From positions 62,001 through 126,000 of the forward strand of contig NZ_RJUL01000007.1 in assembly GCF_003751625.1 (NCBI RefSeq): a stretch of 64,000 bases of DNA, in the 5' to 3' direction. Made by a program: the position numbers and the translations under genes. The notes below the pieces were generated by a model. It made no database searches. It saw only the letters and a list, made by a program, of their open reading frames with translations, and had not been told where the DNA came from. Positions 19,674-27,096 of the stretch are shown piece by piece. Each line of letters begins with the position of its first letter. Within the stretch, counting starts at the first letter, position 1. This stretch comes from Gallaecimonas pentaromativorans. GTDB taxonomy: Bacteria > Pseudomonadota > Gammaproteobacteria > Enterobacterales > Gallaecimonadaceae.

Positions 19674-21205
19674 TGTTTGAATTGGTACTCAAACCCGGCG
19701 AGCTCACCCTTGGCGAGCTGCGCCAAGTCGCCAGCCATGGGGTAAAAGTAAGCCTGGTTGATTCTGCCTGGGCCGCCATCGACGCCAGCAGCGCCATGGT
19801 GCAAAAGGTGATTGAAGAAGACCGCACCGTGTACGGCATCAACACCGGTTTTGGCCTCTTGGCCAACACCCGCATCGACCGGGTAGACCTTGAAGAGCTG
19901 CAACGGCGCATTGTGCTCTCGCACGCCGCCGGTATCGGCGAGCTGATGAGCGAAGACACGGTGCGCCTGTTGATGGTGCTTAAACTCAACTCCCTTTCCC
20001 GTGGCTATTCCGGTATTCGCCGGGTGGTGCTGGAAGGCCTGATGGCGCTGATCAACGCCGAAGTCTACCCCTGCATTCCGCAAAAAGGCTCGGTAGGGGC
20101 CTCGGGCGATCTCGCGCCGCTGTCGCACATGGTGTGCCCGCTGATTGGCGAAGGCCATGTGCTGCACAAGGGCCAGAAGATAAGTGCCGCCCAGGGCCTG
20201 GAAATCGCCGGTATCAAGGCCATTACCCTGGCCGCCAAAGAGGGCCTGGCACTTTTGAACGGCACCCAGGCCAGCACCGCCTTTGCCCTGCAAGGGCTCT
20301 TTGCCGCCGAAGATTTGTTTGTGGCCGGCAGCGTGATTGGCGCCACCAGCGTTGAAGCGGCCCTGGGGTCACGCCGCCCCTTTGATGCGCGCATCCACGC
20401 CGTGCGCGGCCAAAAAGGGCAAATCGACAGCGCGAAGCTGTATCGCCATATCCTCGGGGAAAGCTCCGAAGTCGGCGCCTCCCACGCCAACTGCGACAAG
20501 GTGCAAGACCCTTACAGCCTGCGCTGCCAGCCCCAGGTGATGGGCGCTTGTCTCACGCAAATTCGCCAGGCCGCCGAGGTGCTTTTGTGTGAAGCCAACG
20601 GCGTCACCGACAACCCGCTAGTGTTTGCCGAGGACGACGACATTATCTCCGGCGGCAACTTCCACGCCGAACCTGTGGCCATGGCCGCCGACAACCTGGC
20701 CCTTGCCATCAGCGAAATTGGCGCTCTTTCCGAGCGGCGCATGGCGCTCCTTATCGACAAAAACCTCTCCGGCCTGCCGGCCTTTTTAGTGAACAACGGC
20801 GGCGTCAACTCGGGCTTTATGATCGCCCAGGTCACCGCCGCGGCGCTCGCCTCCGAGAACAAATCCCTGGCCCACCCGGCCAGCGTCGATTCCCTGCCCA
20901 CCAGCGCCAACCAGGAAGACCACGTGTCCATGGCCACCTTTGCTGGCCGCCGCCTCAAAGACATGGCCGCCAACACCCGTGGCGTACTGGCGGTGGAATA
21001 CCTGGCCGCCTGCCAGGGCCTGGATTTTCGCGCGCCGCTGAAAGCCGCGCCCATAGTGGAAGACGCCAAGGCCATATTGCGCAGCCAGGTCAGTTTTTAC
21101 GACCAAGACCGCTACATGGCCGCCGACATGGAAGCCGCCAACGGCATCCTGCTACTGGGCGCCCTTAACTCCTTCGCCCCCAAAGGGTTGTTGCCATCCT
21201 TGTAA
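19670..21205 (+). CDS. hutH: Histidine ammonia-lyase (HutH)
   Basis: This 511-residue enzyme removes ammonia from L-histidine to give urocanate, the first step of the pathway. The MIO prosthetic group forms from the Ala-Ser-Gly in [14 protein letters not shown] at about residues 143-145. Other family blocks are [23 protein letters not shown]-like [11 protein letters not shown], and the C-terminal [11 protein letters not shown]. The ATG at 19670 overlaps the hutU stop as ATGA; a second ATG follows at once. A terminator closes the operon. No hutG or hutF is present in this window. Confidence 0.97.
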   Translation: MMFELVLKPGELTLGELRQVASHGVKVSLVDSAWAAIDASSAMVQKVIEEDRTVYGINTGFGLLANTRIDRVDLEELQRRIVLSHAAGIGELMSEDTVRLLMVLKLNSLSRGYSGIRRVVLEGLMALINAEVYPCIPQKGSVGASGDLAPLSHMVCPLIGEGHVLHKGQKISAAQGLEIAGIKAITLAAKEGLALLNGTQASTAFALQGLFAAEDLFVAGSVIGATSVEAALGSRRPFDARIHAVRGQKGQIDSAKLYRHILGESSEVGASHANCDKVQDPYSLRCQPQVMGACLTQIRQAAEVLLCEANGVTDNPLVFAEDDDIISGGNFHAEPVAMAADNLALAISEIGALSERRMALLIDKNLSGLPAFLVNNGGVNSGFMIAQVTAAALASENKSLAHPASVDSLPTSANQEDHVSMATFAGRRLKDMAANTRGVLAVEYLAACQGLDFRAPLKAAPIVEDAKAILRSQVSFYDQDRYMAADMEAANGILLLGALNSFAPKGLLPSL

Positions 21206-21222
21206 GGCAAACTCGGTAAGTC

Positions 21223-21246
21223 AAAAAGGCCCTGCGGGGCCTTTTT
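21223..21246 (+). terminator. Rho-independent terminator after hutH
   Basis: The stem AAAAAGGCCC/GGGCCTTTTT has a four-base loop and a U-rich tail, 17 bp after the hutH stop. It ends the hutC-hutU-hutH transcript. Confidence 0.85.
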
Positions 21247-21305
21247 ATTTACACAATAAAAATAACGGGTTAGCTTGAGCCCTCAGCCACTTAAGGGATT
21301 TTGCG

Positions 21306-21476
21306 ATGCCGTTTATCAAGCGCTTTGTGCTGCCAGCGCTGTGCCTTATCGCCGCCCTTAGCTGCTATAGCGCCAGCTACCCCGCCGGTGGCACGCTACT
21401 GCTGCTGATGGGAGCAGGCTTTGAAGCGCTGTTTTGGATGGGGCTTTTAAAGAAAAATCCCGCCGCCAAGGCTTAA
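21306..21476 (+). CDS. Small two-helix membrane protein
   Basis: A 56-residue frame with ATG at 21306 and TAA at 21474-21476 encodes two hydrophobic helices. The first runs FVLPALCLIAALSCYSA and the second TLLLLMGAGFEALFWMGLL, with a short basic tail KKNPAAKA. A basic N-terminus (PFIKR) suggests N-in orientation. Comparable tiny two-helix proteins are common in Gammaproteobacteria but have no known role. It sits alone between the hutH terminator and the beta-lactamase-fold gene; its ribosome site (AAGGGA, 21293-21298) is acceptable. Confidence 0.6.
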   Translation: MPFIKRFVLPALCLIAALSCYSASYPAGGTLLLLMGAGFEALFWMGLLKKNPAAKA

Positions 21477-21483
21477 TATCTTG

Positions 21484-21513
21484 TTACCAACCGGCCCTCA
21501 GGGCCGTTGGTAA
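21484..21513. repeat. Near-perfect inverted repeat between small ORF and hydrolase gene
   Basis: The arms TTACCAACCGGCCCT and AGGGCCGTTGGTAA pair almost completely, with one bulged C and a one-base centre. There is no T tract on either side, so this is a weak terminator candidate or a 5' leader hairpin of the gene at 21556. Confidence 0.5.
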
Positions 21514-21555
21514 AACCTCCCTCCCACTTCTATGGTTTGGGCACAGGAGGGAGCC

Positions 21556-22749
21556 ATGACCATCTTAAGCCGCGTGTTAGCCACCATCGCCTTTTGCCTG
21601 ATTAGCCAGGTACAAGCCGCCCCCATCAAGCGCCTCAACGGCAGCAGCATCAGTAGCCAGCAACTCACCGACGGCGTTACCAAGCTGATGGCCATCGGCC
21701 AGGTAACGGGCCTTAGCGTCACCGTTTTTAACGATGCCAAGCCGGTTTACAGCCAGGCCTTTGGCTATGCCAATGTCCAAACCAAAACCCCGTTGACTCT
21801 GGACACCGAGATCTACGGCGCCTCTATCAGCAAGGCGGTGTTCGCCACCCTGGTGATGAAGCTGGTAGATAAAGGCGTGATAGACCTCGACACCCCACTT
21901 TATCAGTATCTCGACCAACCGCTGTGGCGCATCAAAGGGGACAAGCGCGCCTGGCACCGGGATTTATCCAGCCTCAAGGGCCAGCCCGAAGCCAAGCTCA
22001 TCACCGCCCGCATCTGCCTGAGCCACACCACCGGCCTGGGTAACTGGCGCTGGTTCGAGCCAGACCACAAACTGCATTTTCACTCCAAGCCCGGCAGCCA
22101 TTACCGCTACTCCGGCGAGGGCATGACCCTGCTGCAAACGGTACTGGAAGAAAAAACCGGCAAAACCCTGGAAGAGCTGGCCCAAGAATACGTGTTCACC
22201 CCCTTTGGCATGGCAACTTCCAGCTACCAGTGGCAACCGCGCTTTGAAGGCCATTACGCCACCGGTTACAACGGCGAGGGCCGCCCCTACCCCAAAGACA
22301 AAGACAACGCCCCGCGCAGCGCCAGCTCACTGGAAACCACCCCCAACGAGCTCACCCGCTTTGCCAGTGCCGTGCTGCAAGGCGCTGGCCTCACCCCAGC
22401 CTCCTACCACGCCATGTTCAGCCCGCAAATCCGCATCCGCGCCCCCACCCAGTTCGGCCCGGGTATCGATGAAGTCACAGACGCCTACGACGATATCGCC
22501 CTTAGCTACGGCCTTGGCTGGGGGCTAATCAAAACCCCCTTCGGCTGGGGCGCCTTCAAAGAAGGCCGGGGCGACGGCTGCGTGCACTATTTGATTGTCT
22601 TTCCCAAACAAAAGCTGGGGGTGATGCTGCTTAGCAACAGCGAGAATGCCGAGAAAATCTTCGACGCCCTGCTGCGCCTTAGCATCGCCGACAGCTACAC
22701 CCCGGTTGCCTGGGAACGTTACGCCGACGGCAGCCATTTGCTGGACTGA
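21556..22749 (+). CDS. Secreted beta-lactamase-fold serine hydrolase (CubicO/AmpC-like)
   Basis: This 397-residue protein has a signal peptide (about residues 1-22, ending QVQAA). It carries the serine hydrolase motif SxxK as SISK in the stretch YGASISKAVFATLV, and HTTGLGNWRW, typical of the class C beta-lactamase/CubicO family. The second motif is YSG in RYSGEG instead of the YxN of true AmpC, and the third block is a loose EGRGDG rather than KTG. It is therefore more likely an esterase or peptidase-like hydrolase than a resistance enzyme. The start at 21556 has GGAGGG just upstream. Confidence 0.82.
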   Translation: MTILSRVLATIAFCLISQVQAAPIKRLNGSSISSQQLTDGVTKLMAIGQVTGLSVTVFNDAKPVYSQAFGYANVQTKTPLTLDTEIYGASISKAVFATLVMKLVDKGVIDLDTPLYQYLDQPLWRIKGDKRAWHRDLSSLKGQPEAKLITARICLSHTTGLGNWRWFEPDHKLHFHSKPGSHYRYSGEGMTLLQTVLEEKTGKTLEELAQEYVFTPFGMATSSYQWQPRFEGHYATGYNGEGRPYPKDKDNAPRSASSLETTPNELTRFASAVLQGAGLTPASYHAMFSPQIRIRAPTQFGPGIDEVTDAYDDIALSYGLGWGLIKTPFGWGAFKEGRGDGCVHYLIVFPKQKLGVMLLSNSENAEKIFDALLRLSIADSYTPVAWERYADGSHLLD

Positions 22750-22802
22750 TTGCCCCTGATAAAGCAGCAGCGCCCAGTGGGAGCACCGAGCTGTATCGGC
22801 AG

Positions 22803-22820
22803 CCCTGCAACATTGCAGGG
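22803..22820. repeat. Short perfect hairpin downstream of hydrolase gene
   Basis: CCCTGCAA and TTGCAGGG are separated by two bases. No U tract follows, so termination is uncertain; it could also be a leader element for the EAL gene at 22881. Confidence 0.4.
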
Positions 22821-22880
22821 CCAAGGCCTAATCTGCGATAGTGGTCGCCAAATGGCGTTACAGTTGACGAGTTATTCACC

Positions 22881-23648
22881 ATGGACGATCTGCCCACCGT
22901 ATTCGACCGTTTTTCCTGCGGGAATTGCGCAGACAAAACCAGCCTTGGCTTTGATTTCACCATGGCGTTTCAGCCGATTATGAATTGCCAACAAAGAACA
23001 ATTTTTGGATATGAAGCCTTAGTGCGGGGCCTGAATAACGAACCGGCTCACACCATCATCGCCCAAGTAAACGACGATAACCGTTATCAGTTCGATCAGC
23101 TTTGCCGGGTAAAAGCCATTGCCCTTGCCGCCCGGTTGAAGCTTGATTCCATGCTCAGCATCAACTTTTTACCCAACGCCATTTACAAGCCCGAACGCTG
23201 CATTCGCACCACACTGGAAGCGGCCAAGAAATATGCCTTTCCTATCGAACAAATCATGTTCGAATTCACCGAAGCCGAGCCGATCCGTGACAGTGCCTTC
23301 ATTAAAGACATTCTTAATTTCTACCAAAATACCGGCTTTAAAACGGCCATTGATGATTTTGGGGCTGGCTATGCGGGTTTGGGCCTGTTGGCTGACTTTC
23401 AAACCGATATTATTAAGTTTGATATGGCGCTGATTCGCGATATCGACAAAGACCGCACGCGCCAGCACATCATTCGCCATCTCCTCAACCTCTTTCAGGA
23501 TCTGAACATTACCGCCCTCGCCGAAGGGGTAGAGTCCGCCGGCGAAATGCACTGGTTAAAGTCTGCCGGAGTGGCGCTGATGCAGGGTTACTACTTTGCC
23601 AAACCGGGTTTTGAACGCCTGCCAAGCGTGGATAGCGCCTTACTCTAA
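22881..23648 (+). CDS. Stand-alone EAL-domain c-di-GMP phosphodiesterase
   Basis: This 255-residue protein is almost entirely an EAL domain. The catalytic set appears complete: EALVRG, the metal Asn in SINFLP, Glu in MFEFTEAE, DDFGAGYAGL, Lys in IIKFDMAL, AEGVES and the final MQGYYFAKP. It would cut c-di-GMP to pGpG. A short N-terminal lead contains a CxxC pair (SCGNC) and no other domain. The architecture recalls the EAL half of BluF-type proteins without the BLUF domain. It is not in an operon. It is the last clearly chromosomal gene before the low-GC island. Confidence 0.88.
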   Translation: MDDLPTVFDRFSCGNCADKTSLGFDFTMAFQPIMNCQQRTIFGYEALVRGLNNEPAHTIIAQVNDDNRYQFDQLCRVKAIALAARLKLDSMLSINFLPNAIYKPERCIRTTLEAAKKYAFPIEQIMFEFTEAEPIRDSAFIKDILNFYQNTGFKTAIDDFGAGYAGLGLLADFQTDIIKFDMALIRDIDKDRTRQHIIRHLLNLFQDLNITALAEGVESAGEMHWLKSAGVALMQGYYFAKPGFERLPSVDSALL

Positions 23649-24266
23649 AGCCGCGCCAAAGCGCCCCTGTCAGCCCAGGCCTAAGCTCCTGCTGCCACCG
23701 CCCGTCAGCAACGATTTTTTACTTTATTCCCAAAGAGTTAGCCGGTAGGCTCAAAAAGCAGGCTAACAAGACACAAGGCGCCGTCTTGGCAACGCAGGTG
23801 CGAGTCCTGAGGGCGGTAGCGTGGGTGCGGGTTTGGTCAGTGTACCAATAGCAAGGTTGCGGATTTTGCAGACGCTTAGCTTCGCTCTTGTTCCTTTAAA
23901 TGCCGGTTTACGCACCGGCAGGCGAGGTACTTTTTACTCGGCCTTCCATGGCAATTCATTCCAGCTCGTATGCCTTGTGCTCGTGCTAAGCAGAGCGCTG
24001 CACTTAACAGGACTTCAAGAGCGGGTGGTGATGGAAATTGAGAAGTGGATATCTTCTATGCCTTTATCCAGTAGAAGTAAGTGTGCTTAGTGTGGATGCA
24101 GTACTGTCAGAGCCGCATCTGTTAGCGAACTGGGTTGAGCAAAGGGCAGCTCATCGACATCACCAAAACTGTATTTAGACACAGTATATTTGGCCCGTAG
24201 TGGCGGTTTTGGCATCTTTATTACAAGACCTTGGCTCATCTATTGCGGTGCACTACCAACAAAACA

Positions 24267-24288
24267 TTGATTAATATCGATTAATCAA
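24267..24288. repeat. AT-rich inverted repeat
   Basis: TTGATTAA and TTAATCAA are perfect inverted arms around the six bases TATCGA. It could be a regulator-binding site or an IS scar; no adjacent gene explains it. Confidence 0.5.
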
Positions 24289-24331
24289 CAGGTCCGATGT
24301 CAAGATATGAAGCCGGTCCAATCAGTAAAAG

Positions 24332-24444
24332 AAGCCGGCTCGCTTTCACGCAGGGTGATAGATAGACTCGCAGATATAAGTAGGGGAATCAGCTGGTTAA
24401 CACCAACTCTTCAACTGATCTGATGAGTGAAAACGAGCCAGCTT
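24332..24444. repeat. Long imperfect hairpin preceding the first cassette
   Basis: Arms at 24332-24349 and 24427-24444 (18 bases each) match 16 of 18 as Watson-Crick pairs, and the two differences can pair as G-U on one strand. A second inner stem joins ATCAGCTG and CAACTGAT. Ten bases later comes the core GTTAGGT (24455-24461) where cassette 1 begins. The layout is that of an attC site, but no clean RYYYAAC box is visible on the left, so it may be a diverged attC of a lost cassette. Confidence 0.5.
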
Positions 24445-24475
24445 TATAACTATTGTTAGGTAATACGAGGAAGAT

Positions 24476-25297
24476 ATGTACTCAGCAAGATGCATCCAAG
24501 ATGGCGTGACTTATGCTGCTGTCGACTTTTCAAGGTTGTCGCCTGACGAAATTTCTCAGAAAAGGCGTTTTTTGCAATGTCCTGAATGTGGAGGGCCTGC
24601 ATTCTTTAGGCGAGCGTCACGAGGAGGAAGGGCGCCATGTTTTGGAGCGAGACCTCATGCGCCAAACTGTGAATTGGCAGCCCCAGAATACGATCCCAAC
24701 GATGATGGCCAAGGTGAAGATCAAGATCAACTTTTAAATCCCGGGAATAGAATTGTTGTTGATCTAAATTATGGCGCTGCGCCGCAACCTATCGTTCAAG
24801 AAGCGGAGAATTTACCTCCAAACAGAAATAGACGTGGTAGATACGGCGGCGATGGTGGCAGGCCGCAAGCTCGTATGCATCGCCGTCTTGGCCCATTACT
24901 TCGTACACTCATTGAAGTTCCGGCTTTTCGGCATTCTGATCAGATCTTGGAAATCGAAGATCATCCTGAAATTGCCGTAAGAGATTTCTTTGTCCCTCTA
25001 CTTGAGGTTAGCGTCGATCATCAAAATCAATTTCGAGGTTATTGGGGCATGCTGTCTGATGCTAAGCGAGCAATTGATGGGACATTGTGGCTAAACAGTG
25101 GCGGTAGGGACTCTATTAGTTTTTGTTTGGACGAGCACTTGATTGCTCCTCTCTTCGCAAGATATGGAATTGAAGACGAGGAAGATCTTGCTGGGGCATA
25201 TATTTTGGTTTTAGGAAGCCCATCTGTCTCGCAGCGAAATAAAGTTTATTGCGATCTATCGGTCAATGAGCATATGGCATTAAGGTTAGATCGGTGA
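24476..25297 (+). CDS. Cassette 1: zinc-ribbon protein of unknown function
   Basis: This 273-residue protein starts about 20 bp into cassette 1 with a GAGGAAG ribosome site. An N-terminal putative zinc site is formed by Cys35, Cys38, Cys55, His61 and Cys65 (CPECGG, then PCFGARPHAPNC). It is followed by an acidic, low-complexity linker with a Gly/Arg-rich patch (about residues 75-135). A compact C-terminal domain (about 140-273) then includes LLRTLIEVPAF and LGSPSVSQRNKVYCDLSVN. I do not recognise the family. The zinc-binding head recalls those of CoiA-like and other nucleic-acid-associated proteins, which is only a weak hint. Confidence 0.75.
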   Translation: MYSARCIQDGVTYAAVDFSRLSPDEISQKRRFLQCPECGGPAFFRRASRGGRAPCFGARPHAPNCELAAPEYDPNDDGQGEDQDQLLNPGNRIVVDLNYGAAPQPIVQEAENLPPNRNRRGRYGGDGGRPQARMHRRLGPLLRTLIEVPAFRHSDQILEIEDHPEIAVRDFFVPLLEVSVDHQNQFRGYWGMLSDAKRAIDGTLWLNSGGRDSISFCLDEHLIAPLFARYGIEDEEDLAGAYILVLGSPSVSQRNKVYCDLSVNEHMALRLDR

Positions 25298-25304
25298 GCG
25301 AATT

Positions 25305-25376
25305 ACCTAACAATCGCATATTGCCGGACTGGTTTTCCGCTGCGCTCCAAACCAGCCGCAAATGCGGGCGTTATGA
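25305..25376 (+). other. attC site 1
   Basis: The left box is ACCTAAC (25305-25311) and the right box GTTATGA (25370-25376), with crossover after the G at 25370. Between them CTGGTTT pairs with AAACCAG and CGCAT with ATGCG, giving the expected imperfect single-strand hairpin. Length is 72 bp. Confidence 0.85.
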
Positions 25377-25392
25377 GTAAAGGAGCTTCAAG

Positions 25393-25776
25393 TTGCTACC
25401 CACCTTTGATCTAGGGGATAAATTTATTCCTGAATCTCTTGCTGGTTTTACTTTTAAAGAAGCTCCCCATGGAAAGATTGCGGGAGCGACTGTATACACA
25501 GTCGAAGTAATGGCAGGTGATATATTGCTTATAACGTTTGGCGAAGTTCTTCATGAAGTTATTTATCAGACGCCAAGTTGGTTTCCTTGGACCCGTAAAC
25601 GGAAGTTGAGAAAGCTATTTAAATCGTATTCAAACGGTCACGAATGGGCTGAACTTATGGATAACGGTTTCGGTAAAGTCTTTAGGCGCAGTGATAAAAT
25701 GGTCGGGGCACTTACCAGCCAACTTATGGATTACACCACGTTTCATACGGAGTTTTGGAGATCACAGAAGTGGTAA
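25393..25776 (+). CDS. Cassette 2: hypothetical protein
   Basis: This 127-residue protein begins at TTG 25393, supported by AGGAG at 25381-25385. No signal peptide or membrane helix is seen. It has an alternating beta-like first half (VYTVEVMAGDILLITFGEVLHEVIY) and an aromatic basic middle (PSWFPWTRKRKLRKLF). The family is not recognised. The stop codon overlaps the left box of its attC, as is common in cassettes. Confidence 0.65.
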   Translation: MLPTFDLGDKFIPESLAGFTFKEAPHGKIAGATVYTVEVMAGDILLITFGEVLHEVIYQTPSWFPWTRKRKLRKLFKSYSNGHEWAELMDNGFGKVFRRSDKMVGALTSQLMDYTTFHTEFWRSQKW

Positions 25777-25777
25777 C

Positions 25778-25867
25778 TCATAACAAACCGCTTAAATGCG
25801 CTCCGGCCACCAAAAGCGTTGCCTCCACCGGACTCGCTGCCGCTCGCCGATTAGCGGGTAGTTAGGC
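25778..25867 (+). other. attC site 2
   Basis: Left box CATAAC within ACTCATAAC (25776-25784), right box GTTAGGC (25861-25867). CCGCTTAA near the left end pairs with TTAGCGG near the right end. Length is about 90 bp. Confidence 0.82.
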
Positions 25868-25873
25868 TATAAA

Positions 25874-26329
25874 ATGAAATCCATCAGTCTGCTATCAGAA
25901 AAATTTGAAGCTCCTGAATTTCAAAAGTGGGTATCAAATTGCAAAGTAACCGACAAGCAGTTTTTCCTTGACAATAATATCGACTTGGAATTGTTTGTAC
26001 ATATTGGGAAATTCATATTTCCAAACTTCATAGAGGTAAAAGGTTTAATTTTCATAGAAGAATTGGTAGATCCAGCGCTTATCAATCCATCATCTAGTCA
26101 CTTAAGTCTGGAAGAATATCAGGCCAGCTTTAACAGGCTTAGCCTTGCAATATATTTCAATCAATCTGCTTCATGCAGTAATGACCTTTGGAACGCTGCT
26201 TTAGAAATTACGAAGGTTGGCTGGTTACATTCACTAAAAAAGTTGTATCCAAACATTGAATTTGTTGTGCAAACGTCGCATGAAGAGGCTTACGATCCAT
26301 ATATTTTGTTTTATCAAAAGCAAGCCTAA
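25874..26329 (+). CDS. Cassette 3: hypothetical protein
   Basis: This 151-residue soluble protein starts 12 bp inside cassette 3. It is rich in aromatic and aliphatic residues without a signal peptide. A beta-like core (LFVHIGKFIFPNFIEVKGLIFIEEL) is followed by helices (SLEEYQASFNRLSLAIYF and DLWNAALEITKVGWLHSLKKLY). The family is not recognised. The stop lies inside the attC left box. The AT-rich codon use contrasts with the chromosomal genes around the island. Confidence 0.65.
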   Translation: MKSISLLSEKFEAPEFQKWVSNCKVTDKQFFLDNNIDLELFVHIGKFIFPNFIEVKGLIFIEELVDPALINPSSSHLSLEEYQASFNRLSLAIYFNQSASCSNDLWNAALEITKVGWLHSLKKLYPNIEFVVQTSHEEAYDPYILFYQKQA

Positions 26330-26357
26330 CAAGTGACTGTGGCGTTCTGTCAATGAA

Positions 26358-26519
26358 TTAAGCCTCTTTTTCGGTCCATTTCTCGCCATTTTTAACCATG
26401 GTGTTGAGGATGACGATGAGCTTTCTCATACAGGCTATCAAGGCGACTTTGGGAAGCTTTCCGGCGGCTTTGAGGTGGTAGTAGTAACGGCTAAATACCG
26501 GGTTGCACTGGATAAAGAT
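26358..26519 (-). pseudogene. C-terminal remnant of an IS110-family transposase
   Basis: On the minus strand an open stretch of about 53 codons ends at TAA (26358-26360) and reads FIQCNPVFSRYYYHLKAAGK, then LPKVALIACMRKLIVILNTM and VKNGEKW. NP-x(8)-Y, AAGK, KVAL-x-AC-MRKL and ILN are the hallmark end of the IS110/IS1111 transposase_20 domain. The rest of the element is missing. The fragment sits immediately after the left half of attC 3, consistent with known IS1111-attC elements that target attC sites. Its upstream break coincides with the start of a palindromic element at 26519. Confidence 0.82.
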
Positions 26520-26595
26520 TAAAGGACATATATGGACGCCCCGTATTTTGCAACTGTCGATGAGAAGCGGTTTGCGGACATATATGTCCCTTTTA
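26519..26595. mobile_element. Palindromic GGACAT element, copy 1
   Basis: The 77-bp unit has inverted ends TTAAAGGACATATATG (26519-26534) and CATATATGTCCCTTTTA (26579-26595) around a 44-base centre. The ends resemble those of the 142-bp unit at 30141-30282 and the single-ended copies at 27629 and 31154. It looks like a small non-autonomous or REP-like insertion. Confidence 0.6.
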
Positions 26596-26678
26596 CTCCC
26601 TTTCCGCTGCGCTCCAAATTTGCCGCAGAGCGCGGCGTTATATGCTAAGGTAATAAAAAGTACGGAGTTGCTTCACAA

Positions 26679-26978
26679 ATGGAAAAAAAGATAAATCTAC
26701 ATTGGCCGAGCATATTTTTGTTCCTCGTCGGGATTATCACAATCATTAATTTTGTCTTTGAACAAAGAATTTCATTGTTACTCCATGCTGTAGGCTTTTC
26801 CTGTTTAGGGTATTCAAGTATCCGACTTGTGCCGAGAGACTTCTTTACTCAAAAGTTGTCGTTTTCAACGCTCATTAAAGGGAATAATGAGACTCGTCAA
26901 TTAGATATCTTCATTCAAATTTTTGGTTTTTTGCTACTTTTAACTGGTTTAGTGTTTAGCTTTGCGTTCGGCATATAA
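26679..26978 (+). CDS. Cassette 4: small membrane protein
   Basis: This 99-residue protein has three hydrophobic segments. They are IFLFLVGIITIINFVF (about 11-26), SLLLHAVGFSCLGYSS (about 32-47) and FIQIFGFLLLLTGLVFSFAFG (about 78-98), with a basic middle loop. It ends exactly at the attC left box. The family is not recognised. Membrane proteins this small are common in integron cassettes; immunity or toxin roles have been proposed for some, but nothing here proves one. Confidence 0.65.
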   Translation: MEKKINLHWPSIFLFLVGIITIINFVFEQRISLLLHAVGFSCLGYSSIRLVPRDFFTQKLSFSTLIKGNNETRQLDIFIQIFGFLLLLTGLVFSFAFGI

Positions 26979-27053
26979 CAATCGCCATCAAAAACGCGTC
27001 CGTTGGGCGCTCGATTCGCAACACATTACTCGCGTTTGTGGTGGGCGTTATGT
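26972..27053 (+). other. attC site 4
   Basis: Left box GCATATAAC (26971-26979), right box GTTATGT (27047-27053), crossover after G 27047. CGCCA-CAAAAACGCG pairs with CGCGTTTGTGGTGGGCG in a long imperfect stem. Length is about 82 bp. Confidence 0.85.
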
Positions 27054-27096
27054 GTAAGTATTTTGGGGTTAATTTATTAAACTAGAGGGAATTATT

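Larger units (their letters stand above)
23649..24455. other. Gene-poor left edge of the accessory island
   Basis: I see no convincing gene in these 807 bp. The longest frame (23821-24090 plus, 89 codons) has no recognisable domain, a poor ribosome site and mixed composition. The stretch holds an inverted pair GTTAGCC (23737-23743) and GGCTAAC (23761-23767), which resembles attC core boxes in reversed order. It also contains the AT-rich inverted repeat at 24267 and the long hairpin at 24332-24444 that abuts the first cassette. It probably contains decayed mobile DNA. Confidence 0.55.
26324..26643 (+). other. attC site 3, split by insertions
   Basis: The left half GCCTAACAAGTGACTGTGG begins at 26324, and the right half, CCGCTGCGCTCC through CGCGGCGTTATAT, ends at 26643. 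The right half closely resembles the right half of attC site 1. Some 250 bp between the halves hold an IS110-family transposase tail and a palindromic element, so the site is interrupted and probably not functional. Confidence 0.7.

Noticed and set aside
21556-22749. AmpC beta-lactamase conferring resistance
   Set aside because: YSG replaces YxN and the KTG box is missing; only the fold is shared, so a hydrolase of other function is likelier.
23737-23767. attI or integrase-proximal site from GTTAGCC/GGCTAAC pair
   Set aside because: No integrase gene nearby and the boxes are in reversed order to an attC; kept only as a note on decayed mobile DNA.
23797-23812. GGTGCGAGTCC, resembling a tRNA T-arm
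   Set aside because: No acceptor, D or anticodon stems can be paired around it.
23821-24090. 89-codon open frame on the plus strand in the island edge
   Set aside because: No family, no good ribosome site, and composition does not match a coding sequence; treated as non-coding.
24420-24440. CTGATGA and GAAA motifs resembling a hammerhead ribozyme core
   Set aside because: Only two bases separate them, leaving no stem II, and no cleavage-site stem fits; more likely part of an attC-like hairpin.
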